A stretch of DNA of 64,000 nucleotides from Streptomyces syringium (GTDB lineage Bacteria; Actinomycetota; Actinomycetes; Streptomycetales; Streptomycetaceae), in NCBI RefSeq assembly GCF_017876625.1, contig NZ_JAGIOH010000001.1:4671501-4735500 (forward strand), given 5' to 3'. The notes under the pieces are model-generated. The model was not told where the DNA came from. It made no database searches and saw nothing but the letters and a program-made list of their open reading frames with translations. The translations under genes and the position numbers were made by a program. Positions 1 to 9,260 of this stretch are shown here, one piece after another (positions within the stretch are counted from its first letter, which is position 1; each line of letters begins with the position of its first letter).

Positions 1-1
1 C

Positions 2-889
2 CGGCCCTCGCCGGAGGCCGAGACCGAGACCGGCATGGGCCCGGTCCCCCCGGACGGGTTCCCCCCGGACGGGCTGCCGCCGGAGGAGCCGTACTACCCG
101 GACGAGCCGGAGGGCCTGCCCGACGGCCCCTCCCACGCGTCGATCCTGGCCGGAGTGATGGCCGGGGTGCTGCTGGCGAGCGGGATCGGCATCGGGGCCT
201 GGGCGCTCCTGCGGGACGACGACGGCGGCGATTCCTCGACCGGCGAGTCCGTGCCCAGCCTGAGCGCCCCGGCGACCCCGGGCCCCACGTCCGACGGTTC
301 GAGTGTGACCGGGGGCACCACCACCGGCGGCACCACGACCGGGGGCACCACCTCGGGGGGCACCACGACGGGCGGCACCGGGGGCTATCCGTACACCCCG
401 TCGCCCACGAGTCCCGGCACCCTGTCGGGCACCCCCGGAGCGCCGCCGGGATATCTGCGCACCGACGACCCGGCCGGGTTCCGTCTCGACGTGCCCCGGA
501 ACTGGCGGCGCAGCACGGAGGGCGCCAGCGTCTTCTACAAGACGCCGGACACCAAGAGCCTGATCCAGGTCTTCACGCTGAACGGCCCGGAGGGCACTCC
601 GTACGAATCGCTGGTGGCGACGGAGAAGACGGTCTCCAAGAACAAGGACTACCGACGGCTGAGCCTGGCAAGGGTCAGTGGAAGGGTGGGTGACACGGCG
701 GAGCTGGAGTACACCTACGAGCGGGACGACGGCAGCGTGCGGCACATCATCGTCCACGCCTTCACCGGGCCCGACCGGCGGCAGTACGCGCTGCTGGTCG
801 CCGGGCCCGTGCATGTCTGGGACGCGCACCTGGAGATCTTCAAGGTGGTCCTGCGGTCGTTCTGCCCGGCCGGCTACTGCTCGTCGTAG
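2..889 (+). CDS. C-terminal part of a single-pass membrane protein with a repetitive Thr/Gly linker
   Basis: The frame is open to the left edge, so the true start is outside the window. Counting from the Met at position 35, the protein has a Pro/Glu-rich stretch, one transmembrane helix at about residues 35-59, an Asp-rich stop-transfer patch, a Gly/Thr/Ser/Pro linker (about 65-140) and a folded C-terminal domain (about 141-284) ending in a Cys pair. The pattern suits the outer sensor half of a Streptomyces membrane protein, often the tail of a Ser/Thr kinase, but no kinase domain is visible. Stop TAG at 887-889. Function not assigned. Confidence 0.75.
   Translation, partial: RPSPEAETETGMGPVPPDGFPPDGLPPEEPYYPDEPEGLPDGPSHASILAGVMAGVLLASGIGIGAWALLRDDDGGDSSTGESVPSLSAPATPGPTSDGSSVTGGTTTGGTTTGGTTSGGTTTGGTGGYPYTPSPTSPGTLSGTPGAPPGYLRTDDPAGFRLDVPRNWRRSTEGASVFYKTPDTKSLIQVFTLNGPEGTPYESLVATEKTVSKNKDYRRLSLARVSGRVGDTAELEYTYERDDGSVRHIIVHAFTGPDRRQYALLVAGPVHVWDAHLEIFKVVLRSFCPAGYCSS
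314..388 (+). repeat. 15-bp tandem repeat encoding GGTTT-type units
   Basis: Four full copies and one partial copy of a 15-bp unit beginning GGCACCAC start at 314, 329, 344, 359 and 374. They encode a Gly-Gly-Thr-Thr-Thr linker just outside the membrane helix. Copy number of such repeats probably varies between strains. Confidence 0.85.
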
Positions 890-943
890 CTCGCGCCGGT
901 AGCTCACGGAGTGACCCGCAGTCATCACACAGAGTCCCGACCG

Positions 944-961
944 GAGTGACTCGGGTCACTC
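944..961 (+). terminator. hairpin downstream of the first gene
   Basis: GAGTGAC, a 4-nt loop, and GTCACTC form a perfect 7-bp stem followed by TTTG. A further GAGTGACCC at 909-917 could pair with GGGTCACTC at 953-961 instead. This is a plausible terminator for the gene ending at 889, lying before the betaine operon. Confidence 0.5.
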
Positions 962-1004
962 TTTGTGAAGGAAGTGGCATAGGTTTTCCCCTTCCGGTTA
1001 GGGG

Positions 1005-1048
1005 CGTCCCGTTGCCGAGTCCGACTTTGCTCGGTCGGTAACGGGACG
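1005..1048 (+). promoter_or_regulatory. 14-bp inverted repeat in the leader of the betaine operon
   Basis: CGTCCCGTTGCCGA (1005-1018) pairs with TCGGTAACGGGACG (1035-1048) with one mismatch across a 16-nt loop. It ends 27 nt before the aldehyde dehydrogenase start. It may be an operator for a BetI-like repressor or a structured leader. No regulator gene is adjacent, so its role is inferred from position only. Confidence 0.5.
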
Positions 1049-1075
1049 TTTCGGAAATCGGAAGGCAGAAGAGAC

Positions 1076-2578
1076 ATGTCGTCAGTCGAGACCATCCATG
1101 TGGACGGGGCGTGGCGCGCCGCCGCGTCCGGCGCGCAGCGGGAGGTCCTCGACCCCGCAGACGCCAAGACACTCGCCGTGGTGTCCGAGGGCGGCACGGA
1201 GGACACCGACGCCGCCGTCGCCGCGGCCCGGCGCGCGTTCGACTTCGGCCCCTGGCCGCACACGCCCGTCGCCGAGCGCGCCGCGCTGCTGCGCCGCGTG
1301 GCCGACCTCCTCCGGCGCGACCGCGAGACCATCGCGCTGACCGAGAGCCGCGACACCGGCAAGACCCTCGAAGAGGGCCGCACCGACGTCGACTGCGTCG
1401 CCGACGCCTTCCGCTACTTCGCCGACCTCGTCGTGGGCGAGGGCCCCGGTCGCGTCGTCGACGCGGGCACCACCGACGTCCACAGCGTCGTCGTGCACGA
1501 GCCGGTCGGCGTCTGTGCACTGATCACCCCCTGGAACTACCCGCTCCTCCAGGCCAGCTGGAAGATCGCCCCGGCGCTCGCCGCGGGCAACACCTTCGTC
1601 ATCAAGCCCAGCGAGGTCACCCCGCTGACCACCGTGCAGCTGGTCCGGCTGCTGGTCGAGGCGGGCCTGCCCGACGGCGTCGCGAACCTCGTCACCGGCG
1701 CGGGCGACCCGGTCGGTGCCCGCCTCTCCGAGCACCCCGACGTCGACCTCGTCTCCTTCACCGGCGGACTGGCCAGCGGCACCAAGGTCATGCAGGCCGC
1801 CGCGCCGACCGTGAAGAAGGTCGCCCTCGAACTCGGCGGCAAGAACCCCAACGTCGTCTTCGCCGACGCCTGCGCCACCGACGAGGACTTCGACACCGCC
1901 GTCGACCAGGCCCTCAACGCCGCGTTCATCCACAGCGGCCAGGTCTGCTCGGCCGGCTCCCGCCTCATCGTCGAGGAGTCCGTCAGCGAGCGCTTCGTCG
2001 CCGAACTGGCCCGCCGCGCCGAGAAGATCAAGCTCGGCCGGGGCACGGAGGACGGCGTCGAGTGCGGCCCGCTCGTCTCCGCGCAGCAGCTCGACAAGAC
2101 CGAGGCGTACGTCGCCTCCGCGCTGGCCGAGGGCGCCGCGCTGCGCTGCGGCGGATCCCAGCCCGAGCCGAACGCCGTCCGCCCGGCGGCCGGTTACTTC
2201 TACTCGCCGACCGTCCTGGACCGCTGCGACCGCACGATGAAGGTCGTCCGCGAGGAGACCTTCGGTCCCATCCTCACCGTGGAGACCTTCCGCACCGAGG
2301 ACGAGGCCGTCGCCCTCGCCAACGACACCGAGTACGGGCTCGCGGGTGCCGTCTGGACGAAGGACGCGGGCCGCGCGCGCCGCGTCGCCGGCCGGCTGCG
2401 CCACGGCACCGTATGGATCAACGACTACCACCCCTACCTGCCGCAGGCGGAGTGGGGCGGCTTCGGCAAGTCCGGCATCGGGCGCGAGCTGGGGCCGTCC
2501 GGACTGGCCGAGTACCGCGAGGCCAAGCACATCTACCAGAACCTCGCGCCGAAGCCGGTGCGCTGGTTCGGAGGCTGA
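1076..2578 (+). CDS. betB: betaine-aldehyde dehydrogenase (NAD-dependent)
   Basis: 500 aa, full length for the aldehyde dehydrogenase superfamily. It probably oxidises betaine aldehyde to glycine betaine in the cytoplasm. Visible landmarks are TPWNYP with Asn154, the glycine-rich FTGG turn at 228-231, general base Glu252 in ELGGKNPN and catalytic Cys291 in SGQVC. The ATG start lies downstream of a purine-rich GGAAGG. The substrate is inferred from its operon partners: a GMC choline-dehydrogenase-like enzyme and a complete glycine betaine importer follow on the same strand. Another aldehyde as substrate cannot be excluded from sequence alone. Confidence 0.85.
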   Translation: MSSVETIHVDGAWRAAASGAQREVLDPADAKTLAVVSEGGTEDTDAAVAAARRAFDFGPWPHTPVAERAALLRRVADLLRRDRETIALTESRDTGKTLEEGRTDVDCVADAFRYFADLVVGEGPGRVVDAGTTDVHSVVVHEPVGVCALITPWNYPLLQASWKIAPALAAGNTFVIKPSEVTPLTTVQLVRLLVEAGLPDGVANLVTGAGDPVGARLSEHPDVDLVSFTGGLASGTKVMQAAAPTVKKVALELGGKNPNVVFADACATDEDFDTAVDQALNAAFIHSGQVCSAGSRLIVEESVSERFVAELARRAEKIKLGRGTEDGVECGPLVSAQQLDKTEAYVASALAEGAALRCGGSQPEPNAVRPAAGYFYSPTVLDRCDRTMKVVREETFGPILTVETFRTEDEAVALANDTEYGLAGAVWTKDAGRARRVAGRLRHGTVWINDYHPYLPQAEWGGFGKSGIGRELGPSGLAEYREAKHIYQNLAPKPVRWFGG

Positions 2579-2688
2579 GCCCCGCGCAGCCGGTCGACCG
2601 ATACCGACGGCCGATGACCGCGGCCACCTGCCCGATGGGGCCGGTGCCGTACGAGCGAAGAACTTTCCCGCCCCCGAGGAGTACCCCC

Positions 2689-4247
2689 ATGCCCCCCGCA
2701 GTTGAGAAGATCACCGCCGACTATGTCGTCGTCGGCGGAGGCACCGCCGGATCGGTGATCGCCTCCCGGCTCGCCGAGGACCCGGGCCTGTCCGTGGTCG
2801 TGATCGAAGGCGGCCCGTCCGACGTCGACCGTCCCGAGGTGCTCACCCTGCGCCGCTGGCTCGGTCTGCTCGGCGGCGAGCTGGACTACGACTACCCGAC
2901 CACCGAGCAGCCGCGCGGCAACTCCCACATCCGGCACAGCCGGGCGCGGGTGCTCGGCGGGTGCTCCTCGCACAACACCCTGATCTCCTTCAAGCCGCTG
3001 CCCGGCGACTGGGACGAGTGGGCCACCGCCGGGGCCGAGGGCTGGGACGCGGAGTCGATGGACCCGTACTTCGCCCGGCTGCGCAACAACATCGTGCCGG
3101 TGGACGAGAAGGACCGTAACGCCATCGCCCGCGACTTCGTCGAGGCCGCCCAGGCGGCGGTCGACGTGCCGCGCGTGGAGGGCTTCAACAAGAAGCCCTT
3201 CCACGAGGGCGTCGGCTTCTTCGACCTCGCGTACCACCCGGAGAACAACAAGCGTTCCTCCGCGTCCGTCGCCTACCTCCACCCCCACATGGAGGCCGGT
3301 GACCGCCCCAACCTCCGCATCCTGCTGGAGACCTGGGCCTACGAGCTGCAGCTGGACGGCAACCGGGCGACCGGCGTGCGGGTCCGCACCGCGGACGGCA
3401 CCGAGATGATCGTCGAGGCGGAGCGGGAAGTCCTGCTGTGCGCCGGCGCGGTGGACACCCCGCGGCTGCTGCTGCACTCCGGCATCGGCCCCAAGGCCGA
3501 TCTGGAGGCGCTGGGCATCCCCGTCAGGCACGACCTGCCGGGCGTGGGCGAGAACCTGCTCGACCACCCCGAGTCCGTCATCGTCTGGGAGACCGACGGG
3601 CCGATCCCCGAGAACTCGGCGATGGACTCCGACGCGGGGCTCTTCATCCGCCGCGACCCGGCGGCCAACGGGCCCGATCTGATGTTCCACTTCTACCAGA
3701 TCCCCTTCACCGACAACCCCGAGCGGCTGGGCTACGAGAAGCCCGAGCACGGCGTGTCGATGACCCCGAACATCCCCAAGCCGCACAGCCGCGGCCGGCT
3801 GTACCTGACCAGCGCCGACCCGGCCGTCAAGCCCGCCCTGGACTTCCGGTACTTCACGGACGAGGACGACTACGACGCCCGTACGCTCGTCGACGGCATC
3901 AAGATCGCCCGGGAGATCGCCAAGGCCGAGCCGCTCGCGAAGTGGCTCAAGCGCGAGGTGTGCCCCGGCCCGGAGATCACCTCGGACGAGGAGATCAGTG
4001 AGTACGCGCGGAAGGTCGCGCACACCGTCTACCACCCGGCCGGCACCTGCCGCATGGGTGCTGTCACCGATGAACTGGCCGTGGTAGACCCCGAGTTGAG
4101 GATTCGCGGCCTCGACGGCGTACGCATAGCCGACGCGTCCGTCTTCCCGACGATGCCCGCGGTGAACCCGATGATCGGAGTACTGATGGTGGGGGAGAAG
4201 TGCGCCGAACTGCTCGGTGCGGCCACGAGCCTAGGTGGTGATGCGTG

Positions 4248-4248
<1 letters not shown>
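2689..4248 (+). CDS. GMC-family FAD oxidoreductase, probable choline dehydrogenase
   Basis: 519 aa from the ATG at 2689, preceded by GAGGAG. The N-terminus has the FAD-binding GGGTAG motif (16-21) and an acidic residue at the end of beta-2 (VVVIEGG). The second GMC signature CAGAVDTPRLLLHSGIG is in mid-protein. The active-site motif HPAGTCRMG and the C-terminal NPMIGVLMVGEKCA box complete the fold. In this operon it would oxidise choline to betaine aldehyde for the preceding dehydrogenase. GMC enzymes differ widely in substrate, so choline is a context inference. Its stop TGA shares one base with the next ATG (TGATG), which suggests translational coupling. Confidence 0.85.
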
Positions 4249-5332
<1,084 letters not shown>

Positions 5333-5336
<4 letters not shown>

Positions 5337-5431
5337 GCGCAGGTACGTATCGCACGACGGCCCCCGCGGCCCCGCTCGCGGTGGCGCGCCCCACGGGCCG
5401 TCCCGCCCGACCGGACGGGGGGCTCGCATGA
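5333..5431 (+). CDS. 32-aa linking ORF between ATPase and permease
   Basis: A 33-codon frame starts at ATG 5333, which overlaps the ATPase stop as ATGA, and ends with a TGA that overlaps the permease start at 5428, again as ATGA. It would keep ribosomes moving between the two genes. The peptide is Ala/Pro/Arg-rich with no recognisable domain. Its first residues (MSAG) resemble the permease N-terminus (MSAA), so it could also be an old duplicated or frameshifted start of the permease. Whether a stable product exists is unknown. Confidence 0.4.
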
Positions 5432-7491
5432 GTGCCGCCACTTCTCCGGCGAAGCCGGCCACGAAGGCCACGAAGGTCTCGACGGCCAAGCCCGCCCAGG
5501 CCGGCCGCGCCTCCGCTCCCGCGCCCGGCAGAGCCACCGCTGCCGAGGCTCCGGCGGCGTCGGGCAGCCGTAATGTCCTGAGCTTCCTCAGCACCCACCC
5601 CGTCGTCCGCAAGCTCCTGCTGCTCGCGATCGCCGCGGCGGTGCTCGTGCCGCTCGCCCACGCCCGCTGGGGCAGCGGAAGCTGGCCGGGCGCGCTGACG
5701 GTCGGCCTGGACGAGCCGCTCGGCAAGGTCAGCGACTGGATCATCGACAACCGGGACAGCCACTGGGTGTTCCTGTATTTCTTCGGCCACATCAGCAACG
5801 CCATCGTCACCTCCGTGCACGCCGTCTACGTCGTGCTGCTCGCCCTCGGCTGGGCGGGTGTGACGGCCGCCGCGACGCTGCTCGCCTGGCGGGTCGCCGG
5901 GGTCAAGGTCGCCGCGACCACCCTGGCGTCGCTCGCCGTGTGCGGGCTGCTGGACATGTGGGTGCCGACGATGCGGACGCTCGCGCTGATGGCCGTGGCC
6001 GTCGCCGCGTCCGTCGTCATCGGCGCGCTGCTGGGCCTCGCCGCCGGGCTGTCGGACCGGATGTTCCGCGGACTGCGGCCCGTCCTCGACACCATGCAGG
6101 CGCTGCCCGCCTTCGCGTATCTGCTGCCCATCGTGCTGATCTTCGGCATCGGTGTGGCCCCGGCCGTGCTGGCCACGGTCGTCTACGCGGCCCCGCCGAT
6201 GGCGCGGCTCACCGCGCTGGGGCTGCGCGGCACCGACAAGGGGGTGCTGGAGGCCGTGACGTCGCTCGGCGCCACCGGGCGGCAGCGGCTGCTGACCGCG
6301 CGGCTGCCGCTGGCGCGCCGTGAGCTGCTGCTCGGCGTCAACCAGACCATCATGATGGCCCTGTCGATGGCCGTCATCGCCTCCGTCATCGGCGCCGACG
6401 GCCTCGGTGACCGCGTCTACCAGGCCCTGTCGACCGTGGACGTCGGCAGCGCCCTGGCCGCGGGCATCCCGATCGTGCTGCTGGCGATCGTGCTGGACCG
6501 GACGACCGCCGCCGCGGGCGAGCGCATGGGCACCGAGACCCGGGGGAAGGGCGGACAGCGCTGGGCGCTCGTCGCCGTGGCCACCGCGGCCGTCGCCGTC
6601 ATCACCCGCGCCATGGGGGCCCTCAGTTGGCCGGACGGCTGGACCGTGGCCATCGCGGCGCCGGTCAACGACGCCAAGGACTGGATGGTCGACCACCTCT
6701 ACTCCGGCATCCCCGGCATCGGCGGCACCGCCGACTGGGCCGCGCACTACACCGGCTGGGTCCTGGACCCGCTGCGCGACGGTCTGCTGGGCCTGCCCTG
6801 GTGGGGCGCACTGGTCATCGTCGCCGCCCTCGCGTGGCTGATCGGCACCTGGCGGACCGCACTGACGGCCGTCCTCGCGATGGGCGCGATCGGTGTGCTC
6901 GGCCGCTGGGAAAGCTCCATGGACACCCTTTCGCAGGTGCTCGCGGCCGTCGCCGTGACACTCGTCCTCGGCTTCGCCATCGCCGTCGGCGCCGCGCGCA
7001 GCCGCCGCACGGAGCGGCTGCTGCGCCCGGTCCTGGACGTCTTCCAGACGATGCCGCAGTTCGTGTACCTGATCCCCGTCGTCGCCCTGTTCGGCGTGGG
7101 CCGGGCCCCGGCGGCGGCCGCCGCGATCGTCTACGCGCTGCCGGCCGTCGTCCGCATCACCAGCCAGGGCCTGCGCCAGGTGAACCCGGGCGCGATGGAG
7201 TCCGCCCGCTCGCTCGGCGCGACCAGCGGCCAGCAGCTGCGGCACGTGCAGTTCCCGCTGGCCCGCCCGGAGCTGCTGCTCGCCGTCAACCAGGCCGTGG
7301 TGCTGGTGCTGTCCGTCGTCATCATCGGCGGTCTCGTCGGTGGCGGCGCGCTCGGCTACGAGGTCGTCTTCGGCCTCGCCCAGGGCGACCTGGCCACCGG
7401 GCTCATGGCCGGTGTGGCCATCGCCTGCCTGGGCCTGATGCTCGACAGGGTCACCCAGCCGACGAAGGCCCGTGCCGGAAAGGGGGCCTGA
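5428..7491 (+). CDS. glycine betaine ABC transporter permease, two fused permease domains
   Basis: 687 aa, about twice a normal OpuAB permease. After an Ala/Lys/Pro-rich cytoplasmic tail of about 50 residues there are two BPD_transp_1 modules (about 130-350 and 470-680). Each has its own EAA coupling loop: EAVTSLGATG and ESARSLGATS, each followed by a PLAR-ELL segment. One polypeptide can therefore replace the usual permease dimer. Each half is preceded by a helix and a Trp-rich extracytoplasmic stretch. It is coupled to the linking ORF by ATGA and followed after 1 nt by the binding-protein gene. Confidence 0.93.
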   Translation: MSAATSPAKPATKATKVSTAKPAQAGRASAPAPGRATAAEAPAASGSRNVLSFLSTHPVVRKLLLLAIAAAVLVPLAHARWGSGSWPGALTVGLDEPLGKVSDWIIDNRDSHWVFLYFFGHISNAIVTSVHAVYVVLLALGWAGVTAAATLLAWRVAGVKVAATTLASLAVCGLLDMWVPTMRTLALMAVAVAASVVIGALLGLAAGLSDRMFRGLRPVLDTMQALPAFAYLLPIVLIFGIGVAPAVLATVVYAAPPMARLTALGLRGTDKGVLEAVTSLGATGRQRLLTARLPLARRELLLGVNQTIMMALSMAVIASVIGADGLGDRVYQALSTVDVGSALAAGIPIVLLAIVLDRTTAAAGERMGTETRGKGGQRWALVAVATAAVAVITRAMGALSWPDGWTVAIAAPVNDAKDWMVDHLYSGIPGIGGTADWAAHYTGWVLDPLRDGLLGLPWWGALVIVAALAWLIGTWRTALTAVLAMGAIGVLGRWESSMDTLSQVLAAVAVTLVLGFAIAVGAARSRRTERLLRPVLDVFQTMPQFVYLIPVVALFGVGRAPAAAAAIVYALPAVVRITSQGLRQVNPGAMESARSLGATSGQQLRHVQFPLARPELLLAVNQAVVLVLSVVIIGGLVGGGALGYEVVFGLAQGDLATGLMAGVAIACLGLMLDRVTQPTKARAGKGA

Positions 7492-7492
7492 C

Positions 7493-8473
7493 ATGGCTCG
7501 CAAACGCGTCATCACCATCGGGGCCGCCCTGGCGGGCAGCCTCGGGCTCCTCGCCGCCACCGGCTGCGGGGCGGCCGACATGACCAAGCAGGCCTCGCCC
7601 TACGCCAACGCGGCCGGGGCGAAGACCGTGACCCTGTCCGTCCAGTCGTGGGTGGGCGCCCGCGCCAACACGGCCGTCGCCCAGTACCTGCTGGAGCACG
7701 AGCTGGGCTACCGCGTCGACACCGTCCAGGTCGACGAGGTGCCCGCCTGGGACGCGCTCAGCCAGGGCCGCGTGGATGCGATCATGGAGGACTGGGGCCA
7801 CCCGGAACAGGAACAGCGGTACGTCAAGGACAAGAAGACGATCGCGCCCGGCGGTGACCTCGGGGTCACCGGGCACATCGGCTGGTTCGTCCCCAAGTAC
7901 TTCGCCGACGCCCACCCGGACGTCCTGGACTGGAAGAACCTCAACAAGTACGCGTCGCAGCTGCGCACGGGCGAGAGCGGCGGCAAGGGCCAGCTGCTCG
8001 ACGGCTCCCCGTCGTACGTCACCAACGACAAGGCGCTCGTGAAGAACCTGAACCTGGACTACCAGGTCGTCTTCGCGGGCTCCGAGGCGGCGCAGATCAC
8101 GCAGATCAAGCAGTTCGCCAAGAAGAAGCAGCCTTTCCTCACCTACTGGTACGAGCCCCAGTGGCTCTTCAACGAGGTGCCGATGGTCGAGGTGAAGCTG
8201 CCGAAGTACACGGACGCGTGCGCCGAGAAGGGCACGGCCGACCCGGACACGGTCGACTGCGCCTATCCGACGTCGTCGCTGAAGAAGTTCTTCAACGCGG
8301 AGTTCACGGAGAAGGGCGGCAAGGCGGCCCGTTTCCTGAAGAACTTCACCTGGTCGAAGAAGGACCAGAACGAGGTCTCGCAGATGATCGCCGAGGAGAA
8401 GCTCCCGGCGGAGGAGGCCGCGAAGCGGTGGGTGCAGCGGCACCCGGACGTCTGGAAGGCGTGGCTGCCGTAG
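7493..8473 (+). CDS. glycine betaine-binding lipoprotein of the ABC importer
   Basis: 326 aa. A lipoprotein signal peptide ends in AATGC with Cys25 as lipid anchor. The mature part is an OpuAC-type substrate-binding domain. Trp residues that could build the aromatic cage for a quaternary ammonium are visible in QSWVG, VPAWDA, IMEDWGH, IGWFVP and TYWYEPQW. The start ATG 7493 is one base after the permease stop; an upstream in-frame start inside the permease is rejected. Last gene of the operon; its stop lies inside the two-way terminator at 8468-8491. Confidence 0.93.
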   Translation: MARKRVITIGAALAGSLGLLAATGCGAADMTKQASPYANAAGAKTVTLSVQSWVGARANTAVAQYLLEHELGYRVDTVQVDEVPAWDALSQGRVDAIMEDWGHPEQEQRYVKDKKTIAPGGDLGVTGHIGWFVPKYFADAHPDVLDWKNLNKYASQLRTGESGGKGQLLDGSPSYVTNDKALVKNLNLDYQVVFAGSEAAQITQIKQFAKKKQPFLTYWYEPQWLFNEVPMVEVKLPKYTDACAEKGTADPDTVDCAYPTSSLKKFFNAEFTEKGGKAARFLKNFTWSKKDQNEVSQMIAEEKLPAEEAAKRWVQRHPDVWKAWLP

Positions 8474-8491
8474 GGATGGAAATCCCTACGG
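8468..8491. terminator. bidirectional terminator containing both stop codons
   Basis: CCGTAGGGAT, loop GGAA, ATCCCTACGG: a perfect 10-bp stem. The TAG of the betaine-binding protein (8471-8473) sits in the left arm and the TAG of the convergent Uma2 gene (8486-8488, minus strand) in the right arm. No T-tract follows on either side. Confidence 0.8.
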
Positions 8492-9064
8492 CTTGAGGAA
8501 GACCGAGGTGTCCAGGTCGAGGCTGAAGGGTTCGGGGAGGTGGAGTTTCTCCCCGAACCCCACGCGGCGCACGTCCCGGTAGCGGCCTTCACCGTCCGGG
8601 TTCCAGTGCACCGTGGTGTTCCCGTCGCCGTCGTGCGGGTCCACGAGGAGATAAATGGGCACCTGGGAGTGGGCGAAGCCCCAGATCTTGGGCCCGCGGT
8701 CGCGCCGGGCGGTCGACGGCGACGTGATCTCGGCGGCGAGCAGTACGTCCTCGGCGGCGAACCGCCACTCATCGGGATCCCGGAGCAGCGCGTCCGCGGG
8801 GCAGACGAGGAGGTCGGGGATGAACCTCTCGTCGGTGGCGGGGAGGAAGACGGTGGTGGTGTTGGTGACTGCCCAGTCGTCCGGCGTGGCCCGGTCGATC
8901 AGGCGGTGCAGCTTGCCGTACAGCCAGTTGTGGAAGTTCGTGGGTGACGGTGAGATGACGATCTCCCCCCCGATGAGTTCCGCTCGGTGGCCTTCGGGCA
9001 CCTCAAGGTGCTCGTAGGCCTCGAGCAGGTGTGCCAGCTCGTGGTCGGGCAGCGGCGCCGTCAT
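8486..9064 (-). CDS. Uma2-family (DUF820) putative restriction-like endonuclease
   Basis: 192 aa. Members of this family have a PD-(D/E)XK nuclease-like fold and are abundant in Streptomyces; their substrates are mostly unknown. The family pattern is seen as the ELIGGEIVISP strand, then IPDLLVCP, VLLAAEITSPST and DRGPKIWGFAHSQVPIYLLVDP: the Asp, Glu and downstream Lys make the predicted catalytic set. The ATG at 9064 is preceded by GGGAGG at ideal distance, so longer frames starting at 9169 or 9079 are rejected. Convergent with the betaine operon. Confidence 0.85.
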   Translation of the reverse strand: MTAPLPDHELAHLLEAYEHLEVPEGHRAELIGGEIVISPSPTNFHNWLYGKLHRLIDRATPDDWAVTNTTTVFLPATDERFIPDLLVCPADALLRDPDEWRFAAEDVLLAAEITSPSTARRDRGPKIWGFAHSQVPIYLLVDPHDGDGNTTVHWNPDGEGRYRDVRRVGFGEKLHLPEPFSLDLDTSVFLKP

Positions 9065-9104
9065 CGCGAGACCTCCCATGTCGGGCCCCCTTCTCTGGCC
9101 TTGG

Positions 9105-9167
9105 GTACATGTGCCGGACTGCCATGAGGGGCTTGTCACCATGATGCGCCACGTACCAGTGCCGGAC
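9105..9167 (-). repeat. 15-bp direct repeat upstream of the Uma2 gene
   Basis: GTACATGTGCCGGAC (9105-9119) and GTACCAGTGCCGGAC (9153-9167) match at 13 of 15 positions, 48 bp apart, in the upstream region of the minus-strand Uma2 gene. They could be regulator sites; position is the only support. Confidence 0.3.
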
Positions 9168-9260
9168 ATGAGAAATCGCCCCCCGCGCGGAACGGCGAGC
9201 GGGAAGGCGATTGGTCACACAGTGTGCTTGTCGGGTGTCGACGCGTTGGATCGGGTGTCC

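Noticed and set aside
314..388. Possible CRISPR-like array
   Set aside because: Uninterrupted 15-bp coding repeats without spacers; it encodes a Thr/Gly linker.
1111..2688. Upstream extension of the GMC frame through the aldehyde dehydrogenase
   Set aside because: Only Arg/Pro-rich out-of-frame translation of betB; the real start is ATG 2689 after GAGGAG.
2533..4035. 500-codon minus-strand frame opposite the GMC oxidoreductase
   Set aside because: Shadow frame; the plus strand has the FAD and HPAGTC motifs.
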